A DNA stretch of 64,000 nt from Betaproteobacteria bacterium (GCA_016868055.1 VGHX01000001.1:1-64000); one strand, 5' to 3'. Positions 10,021-21,485 are shown, counted from the stretch's first letter. Made by a program: numbers and translations. The notes: generated by a model from the sequence alone, not told the origin.

Positions 10021-10101
10021 ATGTTGATCAACAGCCACCAGCCTCAGTTTCTTTCCCTCGGCAGCCCGTTCGGCCTGCTGCTGCTATACCTACTGCGCTA
10101 A
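10021..10101 (+). CDS. Leucine-rich leader peptide MLINSHQPQFLSLGSPFGLLLLYLLR (putative leuA attenuation leader)
   Basis: 26-codon ORF missed by the ORF track, with 9 Leu codons including LLLLYLL near the stop, 111 nt upstream of the leuA ATG. A hairpin (CTGCGC-TAAG-GCGCAG, 10093-10108) overlaps its stop codon. Confidence 0.7.
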   Translation: MLINSHQPQFLSLGSPFGLLLLYLLR

Positions 10102-10212
10102 GGCGCAGACACTCTTTTCCCCCCAACCTGAGCTTTGCCCAACCCGCGCAATAAATGCGAGGGTAGGCGAAAATATGCCCAACCCACTGATTCAATATCC
10201 CGGGAGCACAAA

Positions 10213-11757
10213 ATGCCCGATTCGAACAAGCTGATTATTTTTGATACCACCCTTCGCGATGGCGAGCAGTCGCCCGGCGCGTCCATGACGCGCGAAGAGA
10301 AAATTCGCATCGCTCGTCAGCTAGAGCGCCTGAAGGTGGATGTGATTGAGGCGGGTTTCGCGGCCTCTTCGCCCGGCGATTTTGATGCTATTCGTGCTAT
10401 TGCGGGCACAGTCAAGGAGTCGATTGTTTGCTCGCTGTCACGTGCCAATGATCGAGACATCGCGCGCGCAGCGGAGGCACTTGAGCCAGCAGCCAGAAAG
10501 CGCATTCACACCTTCATCGCAACATCGCCGCTGCACATGGAAAAAAAGCTGCGGATGTCGCCGGACCAGGTGGTCGAGCAAGCCCGTCTGGCGGTCCGGT
10601 TTGCGCGTCAGTTCACGGATGATGTCGAGTTCAGCCCGGAAGATGGAAGCCGCTCGGATCTCGACTTTCTGTGTCGTGTGCTCGAGGGTGTGATTGATGA
10701 GGGTGCGACTACGATTAACTTTGCTGACACTGTCGGTTACGGCGTGCCGGAGATGATCGGGCATACGCTCAAAACCCTGCGTGAACGCATCCCTAATTCC
10801 GATAAGGCGGTATGGTCCGTACATTGCCATAACGACCTTGGCATGGCCGTGGCCAACTCCTTGGCCGCAGTGATGATCGGTGGCGCTCGCCAGATCGAGT
10901 GCACCATCAACGGCTTGGGCGAGCGTGCGGGCAACACCGCGCTGGAAGAAATCGTGATGGCAGTAAAAACCCGTAGGGATCATTTCAAGCTGGACGTGGG
11001 TATTGATACGTCTCAGATCGTGCCGACCTCCAAGCTGGTGTCTCAGATCACCGGTTTCGCAGTACAGCCCAACAAGGCGGTGGTGGGTGCTAATGCATTT
11101 GCGCATGCCTCGGGCATTCACCAAGACGGCATCCTCAAGGCGCGGGATACCTACGAGATCATGCGCGCCGAAGATGTAGGTTGGAGCGCGAACAAGATTG
11201 TGCTCGGCAAGCTCTCGGGTCGCAATGCGTTCAAGCAGCGCCTGGATGAATTAGGTATCGCCTTGGATTCCGAGTCTGAGGTGAATGCTGCGTTTGCTCG
11301 GTTCAAAGAACTGGCGGATCGCAAGTCGGATATCTTTGATGAGGACATCATGGCACTGGTGTCGGACGAGCAGAGCGCGCATGAGAAAGAGTTCTACAAG
11401 TTCGTGTCCTTGTCGCAGCACTCAGAGACCGGTGAAAAGCCCACGGCCAAGGTAGTGTTCGCGGCGGAGGGCAAGGAGATCAAATGCGAGGGCGAGGGCA
11501 ACGGCCCGGTCGACGCCATCGTGAATGCGATCGAGTCGCACACGGCCAGCGGCGCCGAGCTGCTGCTGTTCTCGGTGAATGCCATCACCACAGGCACGCA
11601 GTCGCAGGGGGAGGTGACCATGCGTTTATCGAAGAATGGCCGCATCGTGAACGGCGTCGGCGCTGATCTGGATATCGTGGTGGCCTCGGCCAAGGCTTAC
11701 TTGTCAGCGTTAAATAAATTGCAATCAAAGAATGAGAAGCTGAATCCGCAGCTGTGA
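10213..11757 (+). CDS. leuA: 2-isopropylmalate synthase
   Basis: [40 protein letters not shown]...; [17 protein letters not shown]-terminal LeuA dimer domain. Start chosen at 10213 rather than the ORF-track start 10135. Confidence 0.97.
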   Translation: MPDSNKLIIFDTTLRDGEQSPGASMTREEKIRIARQLERLKVDVIEAGFAASSPGDFDAIRAIAGTVKESIVCSLSRANDRDIARAAEALEPAARKRIHTFIATSPLHMEKKLRMSPDQVVEQARLAVRFARQFTDDVEFSPEDGSRSDLDFLCRVLEGVIDEGATTINFADTVGYGVPEMIGHTLKTLRERIPNSDKAVWSVHCHNDLGMAVANSLAAVMIGGARQIECTINGLGERAGNTALEEIVMAVKTRRDHFKLDVGIDTSQIVPTSKLVSQITGFAVQPNKAVVGANAFAHASGIHQDGILKARDTYEIMRAEDVGWSANKIVLGKLSGRNAFKQRLDELGIALDSESEVNAAFARFKELADRKSDIFDEDIMALVSDEQSAHEKEFYKFVSLSQHSETGEKPTAKVVFAAEGKEIKCEGEGNGPVDAIVNAIESHTASGAELLLFSVNAITTGTQSQGEVTMRLSKNGRIVNGVGADLDIVVASAKAYLSALNKLQSKNEKLNPQL

Positions 11758-11895
11758 GGCTTTGCCAAATGGCTTAGCCGTCGGGGAGTCGGTTTAGGCT
11801 ATAATCTTGCTTTGGCCTCGAAAGGCGAAGTTATCAATGTTGTCACGGTTTCTGGGGTTGCGACTCCGAATGCCGCATGTGAAAGGGTTTTTATC

Positions 11896-12165
11896 ATGGC
11901 AGTGTCCAAAGAAGGCAAGGCAGCGGTCATCGCTGCAAATGCTCGGGGTCAAAACGACACCGGGTCCCCCGAAGTGCAGGTGGCGTTGCTGACTGCACGC
12001 ATCAATGAGTTGAATGGCCATTTCAAGGCCCACGCCAAAGATCATCATTCGCGTCGTGGTCTGATCATGATGGTCAACCGTCGTAAGAGCCTGCTGGCCT
12101 ACCTGAAGCGCAAGGACACGGACCGTTACCGTGCTCTGATCGAAAAACTGGGTCTGCGCAAGTAA
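11896..12165 (+). CDS. rpsO: 30S ribosomal protein S15
   Basis: [56 protein letters not shown]...; precedes pnp. Confidence 0.98.
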   Translation: MAVSKEGKAAVIAANARGQNDTGSPEVQVALLTARINELNGHFKAHAKDHHSRRGLIMMVNRRKSLLAYLKRKDTDRYRALIEKLGLRK

Positions 12166-12190
12166 GCCTTTGCCCAAACGATCTATCTGC

Positions 12191-12233
12191 AAATGCCTGT
12201 ATCAGCCAACTGATGCGGGCATTTCGCGTTTTT
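12191..12233 (+). terminator. rpsO-pnp intergenic intrinsic-terminator-like hairpin
   Basis: AAATGCCTGTATCAG-CCAA-CTGATGCGGGCATTT stem, followed by CGCGTTTTT. Confidence 0.75.
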
Positions 12234-12360
12234 GAAGCCTGCATAAACTCGCAGGTAGCGGTAACCCTAAAGTCGTGCGGTGGGCTGGCAATGCCCGCCG
12301 GTGGTGAGGTGAACGACAGCGCCTGAAACTCTGTCGGCAAAAAATGAAAGGATGGACCCA

Positions 12361-14487
12361 ATGTTTAACAAAGTCACAAAGAGCTTCCAATATGGCCAAC
12401 ACACAGTAACGCTGGAAACTGGCGAGATTGCTCGCCAAGCGTCAGGTGCCGTGATGGTAACGGTTGAAGATACTGTCGTACTCGCGACCGTGGTTGCTCG
12501 TAAAGAAGCCAAGCCCGGTCAAGATTTTTTCCCGCTGACCGTCGACTACGTCGAAAAAACTTATGCTGCCGGACGTATTCCCGGTGGTTTCTTCAAGCGC
12601 GAAGGACGCCCGTCCGAAAAAGAGACGCTGACGTCGCGCCTGATTGATCGCCCGATTCGCCCGCTATTCCCTGAGGGTTACCTGAATGAAGTGCAGGTCA
12701 TCATTCATGTGTTGTCAGTCAACCCGGAAATCGACCCCGATATCCCTTCGATGATCGGCGCATCAGCGGCGCTGTGCGTTGCTGGCATTCCTTTTAACGG
12801 CCCGATCGGTGCAGCGCGCGTTGGTTATATCGATGGCCAGTACGTGTTGAACCCGACTGTTTCGCAGATGCCTCACTCGAAAATGGATCTCGTGGTTGCG
12901 GGTACCGAGGCTGCGGTACTGATGGTGGAGTCCGAAGCGCAAGAACTGTCCGAAGAAGTCATGCTGGGTGCCGTTGTTTACGGCCATGAGCAGATGAAGG
13001 CAGTGATCGACGCCATTCATGATCTGGTACGCGATGGCGGTAAGCCAGAGGTGCCATGGATAGCGCCCTCGCAGAACGAGGCGCTGATTGCGCGTGTCAC
13101 TGCGCTGGCAGAAGAAAAACTGCGCGATGCATTCCGCACCAAAGAAAAACAAGCGCGTTCCGACAAGCTGCGCTCGATTCACGCCGAAGTTTCAGCCAAG
13201 CTGGCTGAGGAAGCTGCTGCTTCCGGCACATCGACACCAGATTCTGCGGAAGTCGGCGACATCATGTTTGGTCTTGAGTCGAAGATTGTTCGCTCGCAGA
13301 TTCTTGACGGTGAGCCACGGATTGATGGCCGCGATACGCGCACTGTTCGCCCGATTTCGATTCGTAGCAGCGTGCTGCCGCGCACTCATGGTTCTGCCTT
13401 GTTTACCCGCGGTGAGACGCAGGCGCTGGTGGTGGCCACACTGGGCACGGCACGCGACGAGCAGAAAATTGATGCGCTGACCGGTGAGTACAGTGATCGC
13501 TTCATGCTTCACTACAACATGCCGCCGTTTGCTACTGGTGAGACAGGTCGCGTCGGCTCGCCAAAGCGTCGCGAAATTGGTCACGGTCGTCTGGCCAAGC
13601 GTGCGCTGATCGCCGCATTGCCTGGCTCCGACGAGTTCAGCTACTCCGTGCGTTTGGTGTCCGAGATCACCGAGTCGAATGGTTCGTCATCGATGGCGTC
13701 GGTCTGCGGCGGCAGCCTCGCGCTGATGGATGCAGGTGTGCCGATGAAGGCCCATGTGGCAGGTATTGCGATGGGTCTGATCAAAGAGGGCAATAAGTTC
13801 GCTGTGCTGTCCGACATTCTGGGTGATGAAGATCACTTGGGGGATATGGATTTCAAAGTGGCGGGCACCGCAAACGGCCTGACTGCTTTGCAAATGGACA
13901 TCAAGATTCAGGGCATCACGAAAGAGATCATGCAGGTGGCACTCGCGCAAGCGAAAGAAGGCCGTCACCATATTCTCGGCAAGATGCAGGAAGCGATGCC
14001 TACTGGCCGTGCTGAGTTGTCAAACTTCGCCCCACGACTCATCACCATCAAGATCAATCCCGAGAAAATTCGTGATGTGATTGGTAAGGGTGGCGCAGTG
14101 ATTCGTGCGCTGACGGAAGAAACTGGCACGCAGATCGATATTACCGATGAGGGTGTGGTGACGATTGCTTCGGTCGATGCAGCCGCAGGTCAAGAAGCCA
14201 AGCGCCGTATTGAAGAGCTGACCGCGTCAGTTGAAGTGGGCAAGATTTACGAAGGTACCGTGCTCAAGCTGCTGGATTTTGGTGCGATCGTTCAGGTGCT
14301 GCCGGGTAAAGACGGCTTGCTCCATATCAGCCAGATTGCCAATGAGCGTGTCAACGCGGTATCCGACTACCTGAAAGAGGGTCAGCAAGTGCGTGTCAAG
14401 GTACTCGAGACCGATGACCGTGGCCGCCTCAAGCTGTCGATGAAAGCAGCAGCGTCTGAAGACACAGGTGAGGCAGTTCAGCAGTAA
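12361..14487 (+). CDS. pnp: Polyribonucleotide nucleotidyltransferase
   Basis: [33 protein letters not shown]; RNase PH, KH ([16 protein letters not shown]) and S1 domains; AAAGGA RBS upstream of 12361. Confidence 0.97.
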   Translation: MFNKVTKSFQYGQHTVTLETGEIARQASGAVMVTVEDTVVLATVVARKEAKPGQDFFPLTVDYVEKTYAAGRIPGGFFKREGRPSEKETLTSRLIDRPIRPLFPEGYLNEVQVIIHVLSVNPEIDPDIPSMIGASAALCVAGIPFNGPIGAARVGYIDGQYVLNPTVSQMPHSKMDLVVAGTEAAVLMVESEAQELSEEVMLGAVVYGHEQMKAVIDAIHDLVRDGGKPEVPWIAPSQNEALIARVTALAEEKLRDAFRTKEKQARSDKLRSIHAEVSAKLAEEAAASGTSTPDSAEVGDIMFGLESKIVRSQILDGEPRIDGRDTRTVRPISIRSSVLPRTHGSALFTRGETQALVVATLGTARDEQKIDALTGEYSDRFMLHYNMPPFATGETGRVGSPKRREIGHGRLAKRALIAALPGSDEFSYSVRLVSEITESNGSSSMASVCGGSLALMDAGVPMKAHVAGIAMGLIKEGNKFAVLSDILGDEDHLGDMDFKVAGTANGLTALQMDIKIQGITKEIMQVALAQAKEGRHHILGKMQEAMPTGRAELSNFAPRLITIKINPEKIRDVIGKGGAVIRALTEETGTQIDITDEGVVTIASVDAAAGQEAKRRIEELTASVEVGKIYEGTVLKLLDFGAIVQVLPGKDGLLHISQIANERVNAVSDYLKEGQQVRVKVLETDDRGRLKLSMKAAASEDTGEAVQQ

Positions 14488-14607
14488 TTCAGTGACAGGC
14501 CCGCTGTGATGTTGTGTTGAATCGGCGTTAAAAGCCTTTTCAATGCAGCATTGAAGCAGCGGTAAATGGCCCGGGTCTATTCAGGTCAGAGCGGCATGTG
14601 TAGTAAG

Positions 14608-14641
14608 AGGCTGTCTGCAAATGCGGATGGCCTTTCGTTTT
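14608..14641 (+). terminator. pnp downstream intrinsic-terminator-like hairpin
   Basis: AGGCTGTCTGC-AAAT-GCGGATGGCCT 11-bp stem (with G-U pairs), followed by TTCGTTTT. Confidence 0.55.
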
Positions 14642-14662
14642 GATGGCTCAGGAGGAGCGACG

Positions 14663-15646
14663 ATGCGCGCGATTGAAATTTCCCAGCCGGGTGGGCCCGA
14701 AGTGCTTCAGCCATGCGAGCGGCCGATGCCGGCTGCGGGTGCTGGCGAGGTACTGATTCGTGTTCACGTAGCGGGCGTCAATCGGCCGGATGTATTGCAG
14801 CGTTCAGGTAGCTATCCGCCGCCGCCAGATGCATCTGACTTGCCCGGCTTGGAAGTCGCAGGCGAGATCATTAGCGGTGATCTTGACGGTAGTGGCTTCA
14901 GCAAAGGCGATATGGTGTGTGCCTTGGCGCATGGTGGCGGTTACGCAGAGTACTGCGTGGTACCCGTTGGCCAGTGCTTGCCCATACCCAAAGGCTGGAG
15001 CGTGCTTGAGGCAGCGTCACTGCCGGAAACTTTTTTTACCGTGTTCGGCAATGTATTTGATCGCGCCAAACTCGCTACCGGTGAGAGCCTGCTGGTGCAA
15101 GGCGGTAGCTCTGGCATCGGAGTGACCGCGATACAGATGGCCGCTGCGCTAGGACATCGCGTGTTCGTTACCGCAGGCACTGACGAGAAATGCCGTGCAT
15201 GCGAAAGTTTAGGTGCAGAGCGCGGCATTAACTACCGCACCGAAGATTTTGTCGAGGTGGTTAAATCGCTGACCAATGGCAAAGGCGCAAATGTCATTCT
15301 TGACATGGTAGCCGGTGACTACGTGGGTAGAGAGCTGCGTTGTCTGGCCGATGACGGACGGCTGGTAATCATTGCGTTACTAGGTGGTGCCAGTGGCGAG
15401 ATCAATTTCGGTGAGGTGTTGCGTCGTCGTTTGGTCATCACCGGTTCAACATTGCGGCCGCGGCCCATCAGCTTCAAACGCCACATCGCACAACAATTAC
15501 GTACACACGTGTGGCCACTACTCGAGTCGGGCAAGATCAAGCCCGTCATTTATAAAACATTTACGTTGGAGCAGGCGGCTGATGCGCATACGCTGATGGA
15601 GAGCAGCACGCATGTCGGCAAGATCATGCTGCAGATTGTTCACTGA
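14663..15646 (+). CDS. NAD(P)H quinone oxidoreductase (zinc-type MDR, PIG3-like)
   Basis: MRAIEISQPGGPEVLQ...; GESLLVQGGSSGIGVTAIQMAAALG; GGAGGAG RBS before 14663. Confidence 0.9.
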   Translation: MRAIEISQPGGPEVLQPCERPMPAAGAGEVLIRVHVAGVNRPDVLQRSGSYPPPPDASDLPGLEVAGEIISGDLDGSGFSKGDMVCALAHGGGYAEYCVVPVGQCLPIPKGWSVLEAASLPETFFTVFGNVFDRAKLATGESLLVQGGSSGIGVTAIQMAAALGHRVFVTAGTDEKCRACESLGAERGINYRTEDFVEVVKSLTNGKGANVILDMVAGDYVGRELRCLADDGRLVIIALLGGASGEINFGEVLRRRLVITGSTLRPRPISFKRHIAQQLRTHVWPLLESGKIKPVIYKTFTLEQAADAHTLMESSTHVGKIMLQIVH

Positions 15647-15730
15647 AAGAATTCAGTTGGGGTTGCGTAGAACCTGATGCTCATGTTGGTCACTCGTTTG
15701 TTTCGAACACATTCGACAAAGGAGTAAGTA

Positions 15731-16699
15731 ATGGATAACACGGTGACGCGATTCAGGCAGCGAGACCTGATCTCGCAGGGTGAGCCCGGCCAGCATGCAG
15801 TCGTCAATCAACGGGGTGTGAAGGCGCCAGCAATCAAATCGCTTCCATGCTCCCATCCGGAATCCTGGAAGAAGCGAGACCATGAAATCGAATTGCTTCT
15901 GAGGCTGGGCATTGATCACGTAACTACGAACAAAGAGGCGCTGAACGGGCTGGTCTTGAAAGTTCGCAGCGGCGAGGTGGTCTCGGCGGAACAGGCGGTT
16001 TGCGCAGGATTCCGTGTGGTGCAGCACGGGCAGCCCGGTCATGGCGTAATTCTGCGCTACGGCCAGCTGCACCAGGTCGAGATTCCCGGTCTGCTAGCTT
16101 CAGACAATGCGCCATACAAGATCGGACCACAGCTCAAGTCCAAAGTGATTCAATGCCAGCGCAAGATATTCGACGAACTGCTGAACAGCGGTATCAAGCA
16201 CGTTTTTTCAGAGGGGCTTGATCAGCCTCTGGTGCCCGACAAATTCGAAGCGGGGAGCGCGAATGCTGCAGCGAGAGACAAGATTCGCGCATGCTTTTCC
16301 GGTTATCGACCCGGTGACTCATTGTTACCGTACTTGGAGAATCTGCTTTATGCCGGTGGTTGCCTGATCTATGGCCACTTGGTTGCTGGAGTAACACTAC
16401 ATCCGACCATCACGCCGCAGCAGGTTGCCAAACATGAAGCCTTTTACAACGATGCGGCTAGTCGTGCCCGTTTCATAGCCAATAAGTTCTCGGCGCCGCC
16501 AGAGGATCGCCACATTTTTGTAGGCGAGGTTGAACAGATTTTGATGACCAAAATGAAGGGAGTGATGCAAGGAACATCACTGAGCGTTGCTCTGGTTTTC
16601 GGCCGTGATCATCTCGATGAGGATCTCGCCAGCCATTGCAAGGGGGCGGATTTCTCGCCAGCCATTTATTCAAAAGACGTTACCACGCATTCCACCTAG
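15731..16699 (+). CDS. Hypothetical protein, 322 aa; weak TIKI/TraB/EreA-like motif pattern
   Basis: Strong RBS (AAGGAGTAAGTA-ATG); VILRYGQLHQ, VFSEGLDQ and ALVFGRDH resemble the family arrangement G(E/x)xH ... EG ... GxxH. Confidence 0.7.
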   Translation: MDNTVTRFRQRDLISQGEPGQHAVVNQRGVKAPAIKSLPCSHPESWKKRDHEIELLLRLGIDHVTTNKEALNGLVLKVRSGEVVSAEQAVCAGFRVVQHGQPGHGVILRYGQLHQVEIPGLLASDNAPYKIGPQLKSKVIQCQRKIFDELLNSGIKHVFSEGLDQPLVPDKFEAGSANAAARDKIRACFSGYRPGDSLLPYLENLLYAGGCLIYGHLVAGVTLHPTITPQQVAKHEAFYNDAASRARFIANKFSAPPEDRHIFVGEVEQILMTKMKGVMQGTSLSVALVFGRDHLDEDLASHCKGADFSPAIYSKDVTTHST

Positions 16700-16869
16700 T
16701 GCTGGCAGTGCATTGATCCGCAAAAAGTGAGTCCCATGCGCAGCTTGCCTACAAGAAGTTTCGGGCGTTGTTGTTGAAATTGAAATCAGGTGTGCAGCGT
16801 CTCTCATCGTTGCCAGCTGCGCGAATTTGCCCCCGCCCCTGTCACAGGATAGAATCGAGGGTTTTGTAA

Positions 16870-17625
16870 ATGAGCCTCTCGATGCGCCGCACCCTAATCG
16901 CCGGTAATTGGAAGATGAACGGCAGCCTCGCGGCAAACGCGTCGCTGCTCGCTGGTATTTTGAGCGACCGTTCAACATCAAGCGCCCAGCTCGCGGTCTG
17001 CGTGCCCGCACTCTACCTGGCGCAAGCGCAGTCGGTGCTGAGTGGCTCGCATGTGCTGTGGGGTGCGCAGGACGTGTCTGCGCATGAGAAGGGCGCTTTC
17101 ACCGGTGAGGTGTCGGCGCAGATGTTGGTGGAATTTGGTTGCAGTTGCGTGATCATCGGGCATTCTGAGCGACGCAGCTACCATGCAGAGAGTGATGAGT
17201 TGGTTGCGCAAAAAGCGCAGCGTGCATTGGCCTCCAGGCTGATCCCGATTGTTTGTGTGGGTGAGACGCTGGAAGAGCGCGAGCAGGACGCGACGAATGC
17301 CGTGGTGTCGCGTCAGTTGGCGCCCGTGCTGGATGCTGTGGGCACGCAGCTAGGCAGTATCGTGATTGCCTACGAGCCGGTATGGGCGATAGGTACTGGT
17401 AAGACAGCGACACCGGACATGGCGCAGCAGGTACATGCTCGGATACGGGCGATGCTTGCCGAGCGCGATGCAGAAAGCGCGCAGCAGGTGCGAATTTTGT
17501 ATGGCGGCAGCATGAAGCCTGACAATGCGAGAGAGTTACTGGCGATGCCTGATATCGATGGCGGCTTGATCGGCGGCGCGTCATTGAATGCATTAGATTT
17601 TCTGGCTATCGCAAACTCGGCTTGA
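16870..17625 (+). CDS. tpiA: Triosephosphate isomerase
   Basis: [49 protein letters not shown]. Confidence 0.97.
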   Translation: MSLSMRRTLIAGNWKMNGSLAANASLLAGILSDRSTSSAQLAVCVPALYLAQAQSVLSGSHVLWGAQDVSAHEKGAFTGEVSAQMLVEFGCSCVIIGHSERRSYHAESDELVAQKAQRALASRLIPIVCVGETLEEREQDATNAVVSRQLAPVLDAVGTQLGSIVIAYEPVWAIGTGKTATPDMAQQVHARIRAMLAERDAESAQQVRILYGGSMKPDNARELLAMPDIDGGLIGGASLNALDFLAIANSA

Positions 17626-17663
17626 AAGACTGAACAAGAATACTATCGACGGGAATCGATTCA

Positions 17664-18032
17664 ATGAATTCACTACTCGCTATCGTTATTGTGATCCAGC
17701 TGATCAGTGCGCTGATCATTATCGGCCTTGTGCTGCTACAGCACGGCAAAGGTGCCGACATGGGGGCTGCCTTTGGCTCCGGTGCATCGGGCAGTTTGTT
17801 TGGTGCCACGGGTTCGGCCAATTTCTTGTCGCGTTCAACCGGTATCGCTGCGGCGGTGTTCTTTGTTGCGACGCTGTTGCTCACTTTCCTTGGCAGTCGC
17901 CCACAGGTTGGCGGTGCAGGCATCATGGACCAGGTTCCCGCGCCCGCCAAGTCCGTTACCGCGCCGGTTGGCGATACGCCTCCGGCGGAGCCCGCAAAGG
18001 CGCCCGCTCAATCCAACCAGATTCCGAAATAG
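17664..18032 (+). CDS. secG: Preprotein translocase subunit SecG
   Basis: VQLISALIIIGLVLLQHGKGADMGAAFGSGASGSLFGATGSANFLSR. Confidence 0.95.
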   Translation: MNSLLAIVIVIQLISALIIIGLVLLQHGKGADMGAAFGSGASGSLFGATGSANFLSRSTGIAAAVFFVATLLLTFLGSRPQVGGAGIMDQVPAPAKSVTAPVGDTPPAEPAKAPAQSNQIPK

Positions 18033-18107
18033 ACCGTGTCGTTAACGCGTCTATGCACAATGCCGCATTGAAGGGGGTGTGCAAAGCCGGTTAAAATTAG
18101 ATGCTTT

Positions 18108-18192
18108 GCCGACGTGGTGAAATTGGTAGACACGCTATCTTGAGGGGGTAGTGGCGAAAGCTGTGCGAGTTCGAGTCTCGCCGTCGGCACCA
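18108..18192 (+). tRNA. tRNA-Leu (anticodon GAG)
   Basis: GCCGACG acceptor pairs with CGTCGGC; anticodon stem CTATC/GGTAG with loop TTGAGGG; variable arm; GTTCGAGTC T-loop; encoded ACCA end. Located between secG and nuoA. Confidence 0.95.
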
Positions 18193-18267
18193 GTTAGTAA
18201 ATAGAAAATAATAATTCATTAAAAAGCCTCGGGAGTGGCTAGCCAGGCGTTTTGTACTGGGAAAATT

Positions 18268-18627
18268 GTGGACCTGCAAAATTATTTACCGATCCTGCTG
18301 TTTATTGCGGTGGGCATCGGCGTTGGCGTCGCGCCTCAGGTGCTTGGACGACTACTCGCTCCGCATCGCCCTGATTCCGAAAAAAATTCTGCTTACGAGT
18401 GCGGCTTCGAGGCTTTTGAAGACGCGCGCATGAAATTCGACGTGCGCTACTACTTGGTGGCTATTCTTTTTATACTGTTCGACCTCGAGGTCGCTTTTTT
18501 GGTGCCATGGGCGGTCGCCATGAATGATGTCGGACTGATTGGCTTCTGGGCCATGATGATTTTCCTCGGCATCCTGATTATTGGCCTGGTGTTCGAATGG
18601 AAAAAGGGTGCCTTGGACTGGGAGTAA
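18268..18627 (+). CDS. nuoA: NADH-quinone oxidoreductase subunit A
   Basis: GTG start giving [59 protein letters not shown] track starts at 18235. Confidence 0.95.
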   Translation: MDLQNYLPILLFIAVGIGVGVAPQVLGRLLAPHRPDSEKNSAYECGFEAFEDARMKFDVRYYLVAILFILFDLEVAFLVPWAVAMNDVGLIGFWAMMIFLGILIIGLVFEWKKGALDWE

Positions 18628-18630
18628 CTT

Positions 18631-19107
18631 ATGGCGATCGATGGCATTCTCAACGAAGGCTTTGTTACGACAACAGCCGACAAGCTGATTAACTGGACCC
18701 GCACCGGCTCAATGTGGCCGATGACGTTTGGTCTGGCCTGCTGTGCAGTTGAAATGATGCATGCTGGTGCGGCGCGCTACGATCTCGATCGATTCGGTGT
18801 CGTATTCCGGCCTTCACCACGACAATCAGACGTCATGATCGTCGCTGGTACCTTGTGCAACAAAATGGCGCCGGCGCTGCGCAAGGTCTACGACCAAATG
18901 GCTGAGCCGCGTTGGGTTATCTCGATGGGTTCCTGCGCCAATGGTGGTGGCTATTACCACTACTCTTACTCGGTCGTGCGCGGTTGTGACCGTATCGTGC
19001 CAGTCGACATTTATGTTCCGGGCTGCCCACCGGCTGCCGAGGCGCTGCTGTACGGCGTGATCCAGCTGCAAAACAAGATCAAGCGTACCAACACGATTGC
19101 ACGCTGA
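18631..19107 (+). CDS. nuoB: NADH-quinone oxidoreductase subunit B
   Basis: [31 protein letters not shown]. Confidence 0.97.
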   Translation: MAIDGILNEGFVTTTADKLINWTRTGSMWPMTFGLACCAVEMMHAGAARYDLDRFGVVFRPSPRQSDVMIVAGTLCNKMAPALRKVYDQMAEPRWVISMGSCANGGGYYHYSYSVVRGCDRIVPVDIYVPGCPPAAEALLYGVIQLQNKIKRTNTIAR

Positions 19108-19121
19108 TAGCCATCGCCGAC

Positions 19122-19718
19122 ATGACCACCAAACTCGAGACCCTCGCCAGTGCCGTACAGGACGTACTGGGCGACAAGATCAAAAACCTCAGCAGTGCGC
19201 TCGGTGAGGTGACGATTGTGCTGGGCGCGGACAATTATCTACCTGCGATGCAGCTACTGCGTGACCACGCATCAACCCGGTTTGAGCAGATGATTGATCT
19301 TTGCGGTGTCGACTACCAGTCCTATGGCGATGGTCGTTGGGAAGGCGCGCGTTTTGGTGTGGTGGTGCATCTGATGTCGGTTGCTCATAACTGGCGCTTG
19401 CGGGTACGCGTTTTCGCCAAAGACGATGAGATGCCGTTAGTCGCTTCGCTCACGAGTGTTTGGCCTGCTGCCAATTGGTATGAGCGCGAGGCCTTCGATT
19501 TATTCGGCATTCTGTTTGAAGGTCATGATGATTTACGTCGCATCCTGACCGATTACGGATTCATCGGTCATCCCTTCCGCAAAGATTTCCCGGTCAGTGG
19601 CTACGTCGAAATGCGCTACGACCCCGAGCAGAAACGGGTGATCTACCAACCGGTCACCATCGAGCCACGCGAGAACGTGCCGCGGATTATCCGCGAAGAG
19701 AACTACGGGGTGCGCTGA
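19122..19718 (+). CDS. nuoC: NADH-quinone oxidoreductase subunit C
   Basis: [39 protein letters not shown]. Confidence 0.97.
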   Translation: MTTKLETLASAVQDVLGDKIKNLSSALGEVTIVLGADNYLPAMQLLRDHASTRFEQMIDLCGVDYQSYGDGRWEGARFGVVVHLMSVAHNWRLRVRVFAKDDEMPLVASLTSVWPAANWYEREAFDLFGILFEGHDDLRRILTDYGFIGHPFRKDFPVSGYVEMRYDPEQKRVIYQPVTIEPRENVPRIIREENYGVR

Positions 19719-19719
19719 G

Positions 19720-20973
19720 ATGGCTGAAATTAAGAATTACACGCTCAACTTCGGTCCCCAGCATCCGGCGGCACATGGTGTTCTGCGCTTGGTGCTCGAG
19801 CTGGATGGCGAAGTCATTCAGCGTGCTGATCCGCATATCGGTTTGTTGCATCGGGCAACAGAGAAGCTGGCCGAGACGCGCACCTTCCTGCAGTCCGTGC
19901 CGTACATGGATCGGCTCGACTATGTGTCGATGATGTGCAACGAGCACGCCTATGTGATGGCGATCGAGAAGTTGCTCGGCGTCGAGGTGCCGCTGCGTGC
20001 TCAGTACATCCGTGTGATGTTCGATGAAGTCACGCGCATCTTGAATCACTTGCTGTGGTTAGGCGCGCACGCGCTGGATGTCGGTGCGATGGGCGTGTTC
20101 TTGTATGCATTCCGCGAGCGTGAAGATTTGATGGACTGCTACGAGGCGGTATCCGGTGCGCGTCTGCATGCGGCTTACTACCGCCCGGGTGGTGTGTACC
20201 GTGATCTGCCAGACGCCATGCCGCAGTACAAAGCCTCGCTGGTGCGTAATGACAAAGCCATCGCCAAGCTCAATGAAAACCGCCAAGGCTCGCTGCTCGA
20301 CTTCATTGAAGACTTCACCAATCGTTTTCCGACGTATGTCGATGAGTACGAGACGCTGCTGACGGATAACCGTATCTGGAAGCAGCGCTTGGTCGGTATT
20401 GGTGTGGTGTCACCTGAGCAGGCGCTGGCCATGGGCTTTACCGGCCCCATGCTGCGCGGCTCCGGCGTGGAGTGGGATCTGCGCAAGAAGCAGCCGTACG
20501 AGGTTTACGATCTCGTGGATTTTGATATTCCAGTAGGGGTCAATGGCGATTGCTACGACCGCTATCTGGTGCGCATTGAAGAGATGCGTCAGTCCAATCG
20601 CATTATCAAGCAATGTGTAGAGTGGTTACGCAACCACCCGGGGCCGGTCATGACTGATAACCACAAGGTGGCGCCGCCATCGCGGGTGGATATGAAGTCC
20701 AACATGGAAGAGCTAATCCATCACTTCAAGCTCTTCACTGAAGGCTTTCATGTGCCGGTGGGTGAGACCTATGCAGCCGTTGAGCATCCGAAAGGTGAGT
20801 TTGGTATCTATTTGGTGTCTGACGGTGCCAATAAGCCTTACCGCTTGAAAATTCGTGCGCCGGGTTTTGCGCATTTGCAGGGTTTGAACGAGATGGCTAG
20901 TGGTCACATGATTGCAGACGCAGTCACCATCATTGGCACGCAGGACATCGTGTTCGGCGAAATTGATCGCTGA
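19720..20973 (+). CDS. nuoD: NADH-quinone oxidoreductase subunit D
   Basis: [23 protein letters not shown]-terminal [12 protein letters not shown]. Confidence 0.98.
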   Translation: MAEIKNYTLNFGPQHPAAHGVLRLVLELDGEVIQRADPHIGLLHRATEKLAETRTFLQSVPYMDRLDYVSMMCNEHAYVMAIEKLLGVEVPLRAQYIRVMFDEVTRILNHLLWLGAHALDVGAMGVFLYAFREREDLMDCYEAVSGARLHAAYYRPGGVYRDLPDAMPQYKASLVRNDKAIAKLNENRQGSLLDFIEDFTNRFPTYVDEYETLLTDNRIWKQRLVGIGVVSPEQALAMGFTGPMLRGSGVEWDLRKKQPYEVYDLVDFDIPVGVNGDCYDRYLVRIEEMRQSNRIIKQCVEWLRNHPGPVMTDNHKVAPPSRVDMKSNMEELIHHFKLFTEGFHVPVGETYAAVEHPKGEFGIYLVSDGANKPYRLKIRAPGFAHLQGLNEMASGHMIADAVTIIGTQDIVFGEIDR

Positions 20974-20984
20974 ACCGAAAAATT

Positions 20985-21485
20985 ATGATCGAGGCAGAAC
21001 AGCACATGTTGTTATCACCGGACGCTTACAAGAAGATGGATTGCGAGCTGGCCAAGTTTCCCGCTGATCAAAAGCAGTCGGCGGTGATGGCTGCGCTCGC
21101 CATCGCGCAGGATGAGAAGGGTTGGTTGTCGCCTGAAGTGATTCAGGATGTTGCTGCTTATTTGGAGATGCCGGCAATTGCGGTTCAGGAAGTGGCTACG
21201 TTCTACACCATGTACAACCTGAAGCCCGTCGGTAAATACAAGCTGACCATTTGCACCAACCTGCCGTGTCAGCTGACGCAGGGTGATCGTGCAGTGGCCT
21301 ACCTGAAGCAAAAACTGGGTATCGACTTTAATGAGACCACTGACGACGGTTTGTTTACGCTGAAAGAAGGCGAGTGCATGGGCGCTTGTGGCGATTCACC
21401 CGTCGTGTTGGTGAACAACAAGCGCATGTGCAGCTTCATGTCGAATGAAAAAATCGACGCACTCATCGAGGAGTTGAAGCGATGA
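20985..21485 (+). CDS. nuoE: NADH-quinone oxidoreductase subunit E
   Basis: [38 protein letters not shown]. Alternative start possible at 21006. Confidence 0.96.
   Translation: MIEAEQHMLLSPDAYKKMDCELAKFPADQKQSAVMAALAIAQDEKGWLSPEVIQDVAAYLEMPAIAVQEVATFYTMYNLKPVGKYKLTICTNLPCQLTQGDRAVAYLKQKLGIDFNETTDDGLFTLKEGECMGACGDSPVVLVNNKRMCSFMSNEKIDALIEELKR

Noticed and set aside
10438-11124. 228-aa ORF antisense to leuA
   Set aside because: Lies wholly opposite a well-supported leuA CDS; typical GC-driven shadow ORF with no recognisable motif.
15690-15722. TCG-rich spaced motif (CTCG-N15-TTCG) upstream of the 322-aa gene as a PIP box
   Set aside because: Spacing and first half-site do not match, and it is too close to the RBS to act as a promoter element.
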